Assembly (NCBI GenBank): GCA_001247695.2
Contig: LGRX02033405.1
Span: 19,297-83,296 of the forward strand
Source of the DNA: Cymbomonas tetramitiformis
Lineage: Eukaryota > Chlorophyta > Pyramimonadophyceae > Pyramimonadales > Pyramimonadaceae
Direction of reading: 5' to 3'
DNA: 64,000 nt
Shown: positions 44,368 through 57,275 of the stretch, in pieces
Numbering within the stretch: position 1 is the first letter of the stretch
How the letters are laid out: the number at the start of each line of letters is the position of its first letter
Made by a program: the position numbers and the translations under genes
The notes under the pieces: model-generated
Told to the model about the DNA's origin: nothing
The model's input: the letters and a program-made list of their open reading frames with translations, nothing else
Databases searched by the model: none

Positions 44368-45235
44368 CTTGTGCGCGAAGTTAACATATTATTTCTTTGA
44401 CCCAGATTTGTGAGTTTGAATACAGTAATCGCTCACCGTTAAGAAAACCCGACGATAAGAAAGTAGCCAGCGTTTCAGGGGGTACCCAAGTTGGTGAATA
44501 TCGCTGGCTGGTTTTCGAAGGTTATGGCACGGGCCAAAATAAGAAATATGGGTGCTGGCTGGCCGGCCGAAGATATGATTTTCCAATTTCTTATAGCTAA
44601 GAAAAAATTGCTGGCATTTGCAAATATTACATATGATATTATAGATATGTGACATCAATATATCACTTCTCTCAATATTTCATGTACAAATTCAAATAAT
44701 AAGGGATAACTAATACAACACATCAGATACATATGTGTGTACAGTTGGTATTCGATACGCTCATTACTGTGATATGTTACCAAGCAGATATGCTCCCACC
44801 TAATCCTGCTTAAGATCCTTAAGCTGTGCACGACTTGCAGGGTCCATCGTTCGAAAAGTGAAAATTTTAAGAAAGTGTCTGCGCTAGGTGCGTGTCCATG
44901 TGGATGGCTAAGAAATGCGCTGGCTGAGCGAAGAGATCGCGGTCCACTATTCATAGCGTTTTCATAGGACAGGCGGCGGGGGTACCCAAGTTGGTGAATA
45001 TCGCTGGCTGGCCCCATATCTCCTGTTTTCTTAAAGGTGGGCGATTACTGTATCACGCTAAAATCTGTGTCAAAGAAATAGTTATACCATTTTCCGCACA
45101 GACTTTCTTAGACCTTGTGCTTCGAATATGTCAAAGGTACATATCTTGGCAATATTTCTACGCAGTTACGTGCGCTAGAACGCACGGGAAGCCGTTTGCT
45201 GTTTAGCATGTATTGGGTTTGAAACATTCGAAGCC
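44225..45235. repeat. Large imperfect inverted repeat, arms of about 220 bp
   Basis: The left arm (about 44225-44450) and the reverse complement of the right arm (about 45020-45235) align throughout: GGCTTCCCGTG, AGCGCACG, CAAGGT, AAATCTG(G/T)GTCAAAGAAAT and GCGATTACTGTAT. Identity by eye is about 75-80%. The loop also holds a direct repeat, GGTACCCAAGTTGGTGAATA at 44481 and 44981. Confidence 0.75.
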
Positions 45236-45579
45236 CAAGAGCTTCCGAGGATTGATAGCAGGGGGGCAGGGGTTCTGTGACTTTCTAGGGGGTCGTACCC
45301 CAGGGCAAAATCCAAGTCCTAGGGGGGTTGGCGAATCTAGGGCGAGAATCTAGGGGGCAGGGTCAGCGAATATATTATATAACCATATTTTCTTCGAAAT
45401 ATCCACCGTCCGCACATGCATCCCTATTGTACGAAGGCATTCGATTGGCCTTAATTGTACAATAACGATAACGCCAAGATAATTGTAATGATACTGTACA
45501 TACAGAGTTAAAGACCTTCACACTTTTATACCTGTTCGTTGAGCAGACTTATTAGGTTTATTGGAGTCCACTTGAAAAG
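45236..45579. other. Intergenic region with G-rich block
   Basis: No gene is seen. 45255-45365 carries a G-rich, locally repetitive block (TCTAGGGGG, CTAGGGGGG). An AT-rich stretch precedes the ATG at 45580. Confidence 0.35.
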
Positions 45580-46699
45580 ATGGCCGACGCCGCAGTTGAG
45601 GACCCTCCAAGTGCTGAGAAGGCACTTCTGCCGGAACTTCCTGAGCTTCTTGCTAGCGTGATCTCTGACTTGGGTATTCCCGCCAGTGTACTCTCTACGG
45701 ATTCTGTCGTTGCGGCGTTTCAAAAGCAATGTGTTTTCAACTCGGCTTCTTTACTGTCTTTCTATGACGATAGGTTGATTGACGCGCAGCACATGGCGTT
45801 GTACAATTGCGCAGGGACATATCGCATCGATGGTCTCCGATCTGCCCCGGCCTACAAACAGTGCCGAACTTCAAGGTTATCGACGTGCATTTCAGAACGC
45901 TGTAGTGAATTGCTTTGGAATGGCACAATATGCGGGGAGACCTTTGGTCGCCTTGGCTTCACATCCAGAAGTGCCTCACTCAGACCATATTCGTGATTTG
46001 GAGAGAGATAGTATTCGCAGGATTTTGGCAACGAAATCCATGGACAATGCTGCCTCATTGCCTTTTGCTAAGGAAGTCGTGCCAACGTTGAAGTACCAGG
46101 CTCTGCACTGTCGGGGGGCGCACTACATGCACCAGATCGGACGTGAAGGGTGTTGTGCTATTATGGGTCGGAAATGTTCTCGGGAGGATTACGCTCCGTT
46201 TCAAAGTGAGCTTGATTTTCTACCATGTGATGAGAGGCCTTGGCGAGGGTCTCCTCTCCCATTTGTTTTTCTACCTGAGCCGATACGCAAAGCAGATGGG
46301 CATCACCAGACTTGGGAAGACGTCAAGGCAGGTATCGAATCTGGGGACATTCCATCATATCCCCCGATCGATGATCCGCCTTCCATCAAGCTGAAAAAGT
46401 ATTTCAAAGAGCATCAGAGTTCGAATCCGTCTACTTCAGAGCTGAAGCGCTTGTCACTTGAGGTGATGGGGCATGAGGATGATCTTGATGTCGTCACCAC
46501 ATTTTTTGCTGATCGTCGGTTAAAGGAGTTTCAAAAAGATGGGGAACGACAGAGACTTTTTTTGGAACGTGAGCAGGATTCAGTGATTGAATCTGACATG
46601 GCTGCGGTGGTGGATAAGATTTGCTTCCAGGTGATTTCAAAAGTTGCAGGGCTAACACTAGAACAAGGTTTTTGCTTAAGTTTGCTTAAGTCGGTATAG
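45580..46699 (+). CDS. Unknown gene, frame changes once near 45.8 kb
   Basis: The frame from ATG 45580 (MADAAVEDPPSAEKALLPEL, acidic and helical) runs about 75-80 codons. Protein-like sequence then continues in the +1 frame from about 45820 (HIASMVSDLPRPTNSAELQG) to a stop at 46699. The second part has a Cys/His cluster (CRGAHYMHQIGREGCCAIMG, CSREDYAPF), a Pro-rich middle and a long charged helix (KEFQKDGERQRLFLEREQDS). The change could be a small intron (GCGCAG acceptor at 45815-45820) or a one-base indel that breaks the gene. The total is about 370 residues. No family is recognised; a Gag-like protein of a mobile element is possible. Confidence 0.5.
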
Positions 46700-47499
46700 A
46701 TCGGTAGAATTACATACCCGATGACATAGGAATATCACCAAGCCCGCTTCAGGATGCCCCAGGGTTCACGCGAGAGCCCCAGAATGACTGGCGCGATGCT
46801 AGGAGATATGACTCGAAGAGGCTGGGTTTGTAAAAGGCCAAAGATTTGTCTGGCAGTCGACGATGAGTAATTATACACATCAGCGGATCACTGATCGGTG
46901 GTGGTATATATAAGCGTATAATAAACTGTGTGATGGGTGTTCGTGCGATGGACGAAGTCACGCAGACGGGCGATGTCATGCCATCGATCGTGGCCTATGA
47001 TGAGGTTCAGCATTTATATCCATATCGATTATGAAATACTTCAAATTTACGGCGTGACACAGTTGAGAAGTTGCAAGTTCAAAATTTGACTTGGTCAACC
47101 TCACTGGGCCGTTCTTGAAGAGATTTACGCTCGCGCTTGGAACGCTTTTTGGCTTTGGGAAGTTTCGACGACATGGCGCTCTTCGATTTTCTTAGAGTAG
47201 AATAGTCATTTATTTCCATTATATTATATGGTAACATGGCATTTTTGTAGCTACGCTTAAACAAACGCGTTTGCACTCGAGCTTTCTCTTCTTTACAAAA
47301 TCACAGATCGGCAGCCCCTTTGCAAGCGGGAAAACCGCTACTCTAACGGCGTTTTGGACTTTACCGGCGTTCTCCTCGCGGAAAACCACCACATGATGAT
47401 ATTTACATCACTTCATTTGGTCAATTTTTCGAAAAGATGGAGGCACACTTGGCAACCCTATCTTTTTGGCGACAGTTTTTGTCAGCTTGCAATTCGTTC
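46700..47499. other. Spacer before the tRNA-like array
   Basis: No clear gene. A 65-codon minus-strand frame at 47079-47276 is Lys/Arg-rich (KLPKAKKRSKRERKS) and might be an exon; support is weak. From about 47290 the 310-325-bp repeat unit carrying the tRNA-like modules begins. Confidence 0.3.
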
Positions 47500-47567
47500 G
47501 TGGCATTAGCTCAAACAGAGCGCCAAACCGCATGTTTGGAGATCTCGGTGAAAACCCGAGATGCCAC
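47500..47567 (+). ncRNA. tRNA-like module 1
   Basis: It folds as a cloverleaf: acceptor GTGGCAT/ATGCCAC, D-arm GCTC..GAGC with a shortened loop lacking GG, a middle stem CCAAAC/GTTTGG with a 5-nt loop, and T-arm CTCGG-TGAAAAC-CCGAG. The middle stem is too long and its loop too short for a normal anticodon, so it is not called a working tRNA. Confidence 0.5.
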
Positions 47568-47825
47568 ACAATAGAAGAAGAGTGTTTCCTTACATTCATT
47601 AACTTACCCTCTCCTTTTTGAAAGATTCGCAGGTTTTCAGGCCCTTCCATAGCGGGAAAATCGCTATTTTCACAACTATTTGGACATCACGAGCGTTCTC
47701 CTGGCGGAAAACTACCCTTAGAGTACCCCTAGTTCGTTTGATTTGAGTATTTTTCCGAAAAGATGGAGGCACTCTTGGCAACCCTATCTTTTTGGCGACA
47801 GTTTTTTTCAGCTTGCAATTCGTTC

Positions 47826-47893
47826 GTGACATTAGCTCAAACAGAGCGCCAAACCTGCGGTTTGGAGATCTCGGTTGGAACCCGAGATGCCAC
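47826..47893 (+). ncRNA. tRNA-like module 2
   Basis: Same fold. The acceptor is GTGACAT/ATGCCAC with one mismatch. The middle hairpin is a perfect 7-bp stem, CCAAACC/GGTTTGG, closing on only TGC. The T-arm is CTCGG-TTGGAAC-CCGAG. It lies 326 bp from module 1 in the same repeat unit. Confidence 0.5.
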
Positions 47894-48141
47894 ACAATAG
47901 AAGCTTGTTTTTTCACGCGTTGTACTAACCCTCTCCTTTTTGAAAGATTCGCAGGTTTTCAGACCCTTTAATAGCGGAAAACCCGCTATTCAAAGGAATA
48001 TTTCGACCTCACGAGCGTTCTCCTCGCGAAAATTCACGTGGAGTAGACCCCATGTTTGTTTGATTTGAGTATCTCTTCGAAAAGATTGGGGAACACTTGG
48101 CAACCCTATCTTTTAGGCGACACAATTTTTCAGTTTGCATT

Positions 48142-48210
48142 GTGGCATAAGCTCAACAAGAGCGTCAAGCCTTTTGGCTTGGAGATCTCGGTTTGATTCC
48201 GAGGTGCCCG
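48142..48210 (+). ncRNA. tRNA-like module 3
   Basis: D-arm GCTC..GAGC, middle stem TCAAGCC/GGCTTGG with a TTTT loop, T-arm CTCGG-TTTGATT-CCGAG (close to the Pol III B-box). The acceptor stem is only partly paired. Confidence 0.4.
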
Positions 48211-48350
48211 ATTATCATACTATTCATTCTTCATCTTTATTAGCTTTCACCTTGTGCTTGGGATCGATTTTTTGTTGTAACATTTTGCGTGGCCTTGACT
48301 AAAACTTCAAGCAAGTTGAATCGTGGCACTAGCTCAACAAGAGCGTCAAG

Positions 48351-48933
48351 TGTCAGGGTTATGACCGATGACGTATGTGTCATACGTGTCATACCTGTCA
48401 GGCATGTCATACCATGTCATACCATGTCATGTCATGTCGAGTCATGTCATATATTATAATGACAGACAGTCGTCAGTACGGTCGACTATGACTGTACATG
48501 TCATCGAGATGATAAGTCACATCATCTGTCATTATTCAAGGAAAGACTTGAATGCCACCTGTCATCGAGAGTTCGTATGTCGAACTCGAAGATGGCAAAG
48601 CAATATACAATCTTGAAGTACCAAACAAGAAATCATCTTCGCTTCAAGCATGTGCGGAACAAGCATGCGCAGTATCATAGGGCGAACGCATCATTCGTTC
48701 TGCCAATACTGGTCGTTCAACCAATGTCTCGGGTTCACAACCCAATAGCGGTACCATCTATGCGATGGGAGACATTCGGTATAGATGAGCTAGCGTTGTG
48801 CTAGAGCAGTATCTTCTCACAGAAGTCACTGCACTCATCCCGCTCATAACTCGCACGTGTGTTACAGTCCAATAACACCGCGCTTTCTATTATATTATTG
48901 ATATATTGAGGGCTCGCATATCAGCCCGTCTCA
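48351..48933 (+). repeat. 5' LTR
   Basis: 583 bp, TGTCAGGG to GTCTCA. The start is packed with TGTCATAC/ATGTCAT repeats. About 98% like the 3' LTR by eye. Both copies keep a 75-codon frame open, probably by chance. Confidence 0.92.
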
Positions 48934-51900
48934 GATGGTATTCTAGCTCGTCAGGCACGAGAAACGAGAACTCAAGTGAGTACAGCGCGTAGATATCAAT
49001 AATTGTGTGTTTACAGGTTGCGGAGTTCAAGCATATTTGACGACGCAGTCGAATAATACGCATATTGATATATTGCATATACCGCTGCAATAGCGAAGAC
49101 AGTGCGCGAGATAATTGTCGCATTCGCAGGATCGCACATACAGCTGATCATCAAATTTACTGTGCGAAAAGGTGTGCACGAGGCATACGAACGCTCTGTG
49201 GTCATATACGCGCACAGAATGAATTGCAGCTTTGAGAAATGTATACTGTACGGCAATCATATATGTCGATGCGCGAGAGATTGATTCGCAGTTGACAGCA
49301 TGCGCGACAATCACATGTTCTCGCAGAAGTGATTCGCAATCAGAAGTATGCGCGTCAATCACGTGCACGCGCATGGATGATTCGCAGTTGAAAAAATTAC
49401 GTAGAATGAGATACGGCATAGAAATCATCGACGGATTTATGATCCGCGCACAAGTCAGCATAAGTCAGCGCTCGTATCATGCGCTGAGAAATGGCGACGA
49501 TATATGCTTTTCATCAGCAGCGCGCGTGATTGCATAAATTCACTTGCAGCGTGCTACGATCATCTTACAATTTTACGATGATGATGTCAAAATATTGTTA
49601 CGATCATCTGTGCATTACATGCTCGCGTCAATATACTCTGCAAAACATTTGTATACTCGCAGGGATATTTTGGATGGACGCACGATTGATGCATGATCAC
49701 CATAGTGCAGCATTTCACACTATATCTTGATGGCTGCAGAGATATTACAAAATACTCATTGTCAGAAATTGTATACTTATTTGCAAATGTTGTATACATC
49801 TTCATGATCTGCAGCAATATAGTGTGCAAGATATGTGTATACATCTTCATGATCTGCAGCAAAATAGTGTGCAGGATATGTGTGTATTGAGATTGCAATT
49901 ATTGCAACACACACACACACACACACACTCATGCACTAATACTCCACTTGCAGCATTTTTCAACATGCAGCATATAGTGAATACATGCAGCATTACATCA
50001 CATATACACTATACTGAGTGATTGCAACATTAAATTGTGCATGCATCACCAGGACAGCTTGATCACGATACCAGCTGTAGTATATATATATATATATCCA
50101 GTTTGATCACGTTAACAACTGGAACATTAGCATATTGCAAATACTGAACATTGCACAAGCATTTTGCAGTGCATGCTAAGTTATATTAGAACCATGTTAG
50201 CATAAGGTGCCTGAAAGTAGTCTTAACATCATAACTAGCTCGTCATGTCCCGGTGGAGCCGAGATGCTCTTCGGATCACATGCACGTTCTATGATGGATT
50301 ACTGGATGGAATACTCACCAGAGCTACATGTAAAATCACATGCAACTCATTATTGTGAATGAGATTAAAAGAGGATTACAATAACTCCTAACCTGATATA
50401 TATCATGCTAGATTCATTCAGTACATGGTATGCTTGATCATCATCCTGCATGATAAATTGTCTGGGAATATTGTAATACCAGAAGTTATCTTCATGTAAG
50501 TGTGTAAAAGTGAGCACACACACACACACACACTGGCAAAAGTACTAATCAATAAGTACTATACATTGCACACACACTGGCATTACTGTATATGATGATA
50601 TTCACTGATTCAGAGTGAATTGATCAACTATAATGTCTATTATGTGCATGATAATATGGATACCATTCCACAAACACATGTGCGTGTGGAATGTCAGAGA
50701 TGGCGATACATATGGGAGCAGGATAAGACAACATGCTGTAGGGCTGGATGGAGTTATCTCCAGACCCGAAGGCAGAATACTGTGCTCATTACAACAGCTG
50801 GTAACTGTTGAGCACAGTCCATCCACTCTCACATATCGCTGGAGCAACAACAACCACTATACTGCATTCTGACAAATGACTCAGTATTGATCAGCACAAA
50901 AGCATGTACCTAACCAGATCAGTACATACATATATTGAGCTGACATAGGTTGTTGTGGACACACACACACATATATATGTGTTGTGCTAAACTGCTTTGA
51001 TTATTATCAAACTGTGTCCAGATATGTTTGAAATTTAGAGATATCATTTTGATATACTCTTAGAGCACAGTCATATGCTCAAACATATCATAGGTTGATA
51101 AGTTATCACTAAAGTGGATAATCCGCTTATAGTTGGTACACCTAAATATCATCAGGGAGTGCATTTACTTCCATGGGTTTCAAATCAGTAAAACCCACAA
51201 ATATGATCAACCACAGATGTTGACATACAGGAATATTCACTTTTATGCCATGAAAATTGTCATGTGCAAAGGTGAAGTAAGTTGCAGTACTTCTGTACTT
51301 TGCAGCTTACACACACACAGAGATATATTACTATGGAAAACAATAAATAGCCGAAAAACGGCCAAAATGGGTGAAATTCGTTTGCGATAGATTTGAAAAT
51401 TGAAAATTCGACCCTATTTTATTTGATATTATGATTTTATACCTATTAAGGTATCAGAAAATCATAATGACCATGGTCATATCTCGTGTAACACCCTAGA
51501 TATTAGGTGTGTAATATATATGGGTATACATATTGGCTGTAACGAAATGCGTAAAAATGCTCCACGCATGATTTCAAAATAAAAAAATCGGGTTGATTTT
51601 TTTTGCTGATCTGATTATTCAGCTATCAACAAATCTTCCCTGATTTATGCAGCACTTATAACACCCTGTAACACCCCTAAAATTAAATGTGTGTGTCAGG
51701 GGTGTAACATACCTCCTGCAAACCACGTAACATTCAGTGTGACATTAAATGCAGTTTTGCTTAAATATGTTTGCAAAATATTTATACTGCTTTAATTTTA
51801 CCTATTTTAGGGTTACTGATACCAAGTAACACCCTAAACACACTGTGGGGGATATGGGCCACTGTAACGTGACATGCCCTAAATGCCACCTAAATATTGG

Positions 51901-54900
51901 ATACACTTCGTGTTTGGCATATATATATCATGCTGTAATCAGCACAGACATGATAATATTTTGGGCAACAACCCAAGAACTGTTGGGCAACAACCCTAAA
52001 ACTGTATGAGCTGCTTCCTACAAGGACTGCAAGCTATAAGCTATAAGCTGTAAGCTATAAGCTGTAAGCTATAGGCTATAAGGTATATAAGCAACTGGCC
52101 TGCCTATAGGTTCACACTTCCTCAAGGAGGGAAGAAGGTGGATAGGATCACACACATATCCATTTTATATTCCGATCTGGTGATTTCTGATGGATTGCTT
52201 TTGATAAAATCACTGCATCCACAAGTAACGTTGAAATTTGTACAACGTTAAATCCACCATCACTAACAAAGTGTAAACTCGGATGGGAAACTATATCCCA
52301 ACGACTATAAGTTGACTCTTGCTCAGCATTTGCATCCTCGAGTAAGTTTGGAATGCTGAACTATATACATAACATATAACCTGATACCATGCTTAATTGC
52401 ATATCCTGGATCAGAAGATGATAGTTATATAATGTATATATATATATATATATATCCCACATGATACACTTTGGCACTATAGCCGTACATAAGAGTGGGA
52501 AGGACAAGTGCATCGCTGTAAGACCGGTTGATATAGTCCCAGTGCTGAAGGCAGAATATGGCACCCGAATAACAGCTGATAACTGTTGGTGACCACCATG
52601 CAAGACCTTCCAAGCGTAACTCCTTTGTCCTGAGATGCAAGTGAATTGTTCATAATATGTTGACATCACATAAAAGCATTCTGATAAAAACCCTATATAT
52701 TCACATGAGTTGTCATCATTACAAATGACATGGGTTTTGAATCGTCGAAATGAGTATAACTCCGATGAATTCATTAGTACAGAATAGCTGTTGAGATTAT
52801 TCCTCCGGCTGGATTGCAATCATTCACAATCCCTGTACATTCCGGTGACAAAATATTGCACTGGACTGATCACCACATTTGGTATAATCTGTGATATATA
52901 AGTCACCAGAGAAAGCATTGCAATCAGCACAATGCTGTCTAGACTCACAAAGATGAGTAACAGATATTCTCAGATGTAATAAATAGAGGCACAATGTGAC
53001 CTACGCTAAAATCGCGTATGCTCGGGCACTGTATTGTGACCTGCGCTGAGATCGCGTATGCATGGACACAATATGACTCGTGCCAATGACGTGGACACAA
53101 TTCATACAACCTCCGGTACAATCGGACAAGGTTGACTGCCACGACATCACATCTGAAATCAATAAATCACTCAGAGAGAAGGTGTTGACATCAGTATAGC
53201 ACCATTATACATATAGTCATGATGAGGATTTTAAAGAAGACACAGTCTCTCCGATATTGACAAACATGGTACACATATTACCATGCTCTCTGATTATATA
53301 TTGATATCCCACAGCATACGATGATGGTAATAGCAAACCACTTCGCCGCTGGAGGGTAGTGTTGTATATATACAGCACATGCTTGGGCACTATATGACCC
53401 ACGCTGATGACGTGAATTCGGGCTGCATCCCAACGACTGCAATGCACCTTCGGTGCAATGGGCTGCATCCCGAGAACTGCTATCCAGCTTCATAGTAAGC
53501 TATCACGTCATCACATAGAGGTCGGACCTCTGTTGTATTTAAACGGCGCTTGACAACCGCCTAGCAATACACTTCCTTGAGGGGGGAAGATGATAAGCTA
53601 AAAATACAACTAAAACCCAAATAAATAATAAAGACAAATAATGAAATAAAACAATTAAGTTGCATCATCGTTTTTGCTTTGGTAAGCCTGACTATATACA
53701 GTCAAACCATGCAGAACTCCATGAAGTTGACACATATAAGTATCAAACATTTCTAAGGTCATCAGCCATGACATACATATGAGCTTGATTTTGAAGACCT
53801 AGACATTGTATACCTCTGGTCTAGCATATATCCAGACTAGAATTGTATATTGACACGGTGCAAGCACTATAGCCTCTGCCACCGATGATCATTGAAAAAT
53901 GGCAACCATTCTTGATATTTCATATATATCATCTGATTGGATCATTAAAGGTGTCAAGATTACTCAATGCAATATGCAGGCTACGGCCTGAGTACAACAC
54001 CTAGATAGGTCAAAACCACTGAGCTGACCAATGCAGCATAAATGCTAACTGCCTTTGAAGGCTACATAATAAGCCTATTGCCCTTATGTCTTGAAATGTA
54101 TCCGTATATTGGCATCTCTTTGAGGTAATCATGCCTGCTGAATGAGCCATACCAACCATCTTGTATTCATGGATCATTACATATCTGATCATACCGCCAT
54201 TGAACAAAACCTATGCAGTGAGATTATTATATCACAAGGCATTTCAGTGGTACGCATCAAACAATTGCATTGCAGCAAAGATCATCAGCTCTTCATCATA
54301 CCTAAAGGTTGAGTTGTTGTCAAAAGTATTGATTCATCAGACACCATTTCTCAAAGGTCTATCATGGAGGACAGAATCTGTGCAATCATGGCTATTCAGC
54401 CTCCAACATAGCTAACATAGCTATCCAGCTTATGACCCAACCGTTGTTAAGCAGCCTCTACGCCATATGGCTAAAAGATGGCAAGTAATCTCTTCGGTCA
54501 TTCTTGGGCATAGAGCAATCAAGCACAACCAATTCAGGATGTTTATCCCGAAATTCTCCAAGAGTTATTCATGTTTTCCATGTGTCATATGAAAACAGCC
54601 AATATACCGCCCTATGATGGGAGTCATCTCCTTCAGCGAGGGGAAGTGGTTATGCTGTAAAGTTGACCAATCTGATCATCATAAAAGTGACAGATTTGAG
54701 AAAATCGATTGAAACTTGTATTGAAAATGACTATTCCTTACAATAACGTATTGCACCTAAGGGAATAAAGGTTTCATCGTCTGAAATAGGAAAAGAGTTT
54801 TACATTGACTCTAGTTCCTGAATCCAGAATCACATAGAAAATATGTTCTATTCTGTGCATATAAAAAGTACATTAGATTCAGATTCTGAGTTTACAAGTG

Positions 54901-55099
54901 GACTTGAATGCACTCGGGTTTGTACTGAGTTGCAATTGTCCAAAGTTTTTATTCTGACATCACTACTTATTTGTGGAATAGCATACAATGGTATAAACCA
55001 TCCACATATAGATTGACATCATACTTGTGGTTTCATATCATTTTGGCACATAAGACACGCATGCTTCATTGAGGAATTATGACTCCTTGAAAGCTCATT

Positions 55100-55225
55100 C
55101 TGGAATGCTTAGAAATTTGTCGCCTCGTCCATTAGGCCACGAAGCCTTGGGAAAAGCCATGGCGGGACTCGAACCCGCAATCTGCAGATGGTTTCCAAGC
55201 GCAGTTCATTCTCATTCTGGAAAGT
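55100..55225 (-). other. tRNA-related segment with B-box before A-box
   Basis: On the minus strand a perfect T-arm, GCGGG-TTCGAGT-CCCGC (about 55160-55176), is followed by a T run. About 35 nt later comes GTGGCCTAATGGACGAGGC, which looks like the 5' half (D-arm, A-box) of a tRNA-Arg. The segment is flanked by imperfect copies of CTGGAA..(A)GAAATTT (55104 and 55217). The halves are in permuted order. Their acceptor strands (GGCTTCG and CATGGCT) pair poorly, so this may be a rearranged tRNA fossil rather than a working gene. Confidence 0.4.
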
Positions 55226-57120
55226 TACAGAAATTTTAAATTAGTGGCAAATAATAGTCATCAACAAGTCATAATTCTGTCGGCATTGAAATGACACATT
55301 CATCATTCATACTTCTTTACCATGACAAGTCTCTGAATAGTGTATGCCCAAAAATAAAATGAGCACCATTGAGATAAGTGATCATGTACCGAAGAAGATT
55401 CATATATACACATATCCCCAGGCGATGCCATGTTCTAGTCACAATGAAATGACATACCAGCCATTCATCAAGGACGGAAATACAGCTCGTAGTAAGTTGT
55501 TATCACTGCAGACACTGAATCTGTGAGCCGTTTACGACAATAGAGAAATGATATTTACATTCATGATTGAATCTCCATTAGCTTCGGTACCATCACTGGT
55601 TTCGTTTTTCATTATGATAATCATTATCCAGAAACATTGTCTAAGTTGGGCACACTATTGTGACCCTGAACCAACAATGTATGTGGGCTGCAACCAAAAA
55701 ACTGCATATCGAATCATAGTGAATTGACATTGGCATTTGACAACATCTGGCATTCACCACATTCAAAAGCGTCAGGCATGTTACCGGTACGACGTTCAGA
55801 GAATCAGTGTTCATATTGACATTGTTTCCTCGAAAGCACTTGATTCGATGAGTAGTCTCAGTCTGATTTTCTATCAAACCATTTTTCACATGACATAATA
55901 ATTGAATGGCATTCTCCACCACCATCTGATTGGTTTGATACACCTCTTTTTAAAGGGGGAGGAAGGAGTATAGGTTCATTCATTCTTCATACAGCTGCCA
56001 AAAATTGATTTACATCATTGTGATTTTACTTGGAAGATTAAACAGAGAAATTTTATGAAAAGTTCCAGCATCTGTGTATGGCAGTCATAAAGTTTGATGA
56101 GACGGTACATCATTCCAGCATCAAATGAAGTTTTTATTTGACTTACTGACACATGAAATTCATTATGAAGAAATCACAGATGCATATTTCTCCAGCTCTA
56201 TCATATTATATAAAGGGCACTGACATTGGAGAACGATGGTTTTTTGAAATGTGAATAAGCTATATTGTACGCTTAAGACCATTCCTTTGACGTCAACAGC
56301 CTGAGATGCTGATTGTTGAATTTCAAGAGTTGAAGGATTCGTTGAATCAGCCTTGGTAACGTGTGTTTTAATTGATGAATTGTTAATCCATGGTTTTCCC
56401 CCACAACTAGAGAAACTGGCGCACAAGTTGTTGCCAGTGTCTGAAGGGAAGCATCTAAGCCAAAGGATTGCCAGTTGTGCCATTCAAGCATCGAATTCCA
56501 TAACAGCAGAGCCGAGTGAGTAAGATCTGCCGTTCTAGCTATTTGCCCGTCATTCCTTCCAGATTCATGACAAAGACAATTCATCAAAGTCATGTACCAA
56601 TGCATAAGTCACATGTATGGTTGCACAGTTTGTATCCGAATGCAACCCCATCGAGATTAAGCATCTAGACAGCAACTCTGGCCAACAAAAAGCCTTCCTG
56701 TCTTCGGATATCTTGAGCATTCTCATTTCCAGCTCCATTGTGGTCAAGGAAGCATCATGCCTGTGCCTCGCCGGGACGCTGATCCTCAAAGCCGCACACT
56801 TGAGGCGAGCCTTACGAGATAGTGACCTTTGGCTTGTGGGGCGTCAACCCCTTATCAAATCCTGAACACTTGTTAACACCTGGATAAATTTATCATGATG
56901 CAACTTAAGTGGGATTATAAGTTCCACATAATCATATTGTCTACGTATGCTGAAGGCATAACTGCCGCATATGGTTACAATAGGTCGCAGCTTCTATAAC
57001 ATTGTGGCTTCGGAGTCAAAAGCTGATAGCCGATGATTTTTGCCAATAATTGCCGACCAAATAACAATCAGGCCGTGGAAACATGTACCCAAGGGTTTTC
57101 GTCGATCGGTCGTATATATA

Positions 57121-57275
57121 TCGGGGCTGCATCCCAAGAACTGCAGGGCTGCATCCAAAAAAACTGCAGGGCTGCATCCAAGAAAACTGCAGGGCTGCAT
57201 CCCAAAAACTGCAGGGCTGCATCCCAAAAACTGCAGGGCTGCATCCCGAGAACTGCAGGGTTACATCCCTAACAT
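57121..57275. repeat. 22-bp tandem repeat, six to seven copies
   Basis: The unit is GGGCTGCATCC(C)AAAAACTGCA. Diverged single copies of the same phrase occur elsewhere in the LTR element (53418, 53459, 55687, 58077). The frames crossing it are repeat artefacts. Confidence 0.9.

Noticed and set aside
48577..48804. 75-codon frame present in both LTRs
   Set aside because: Conserved only because the LTRs are near-identical copies; no start context or domain suggests a protein.
55150..55212. Ordinary tRNA gene on the minus strand
   Set aside because: The T-arm is excellent, but no D-arm or A-box lies upstream of it at the normal distance; the tRNA-like 5' half is downstream instead.
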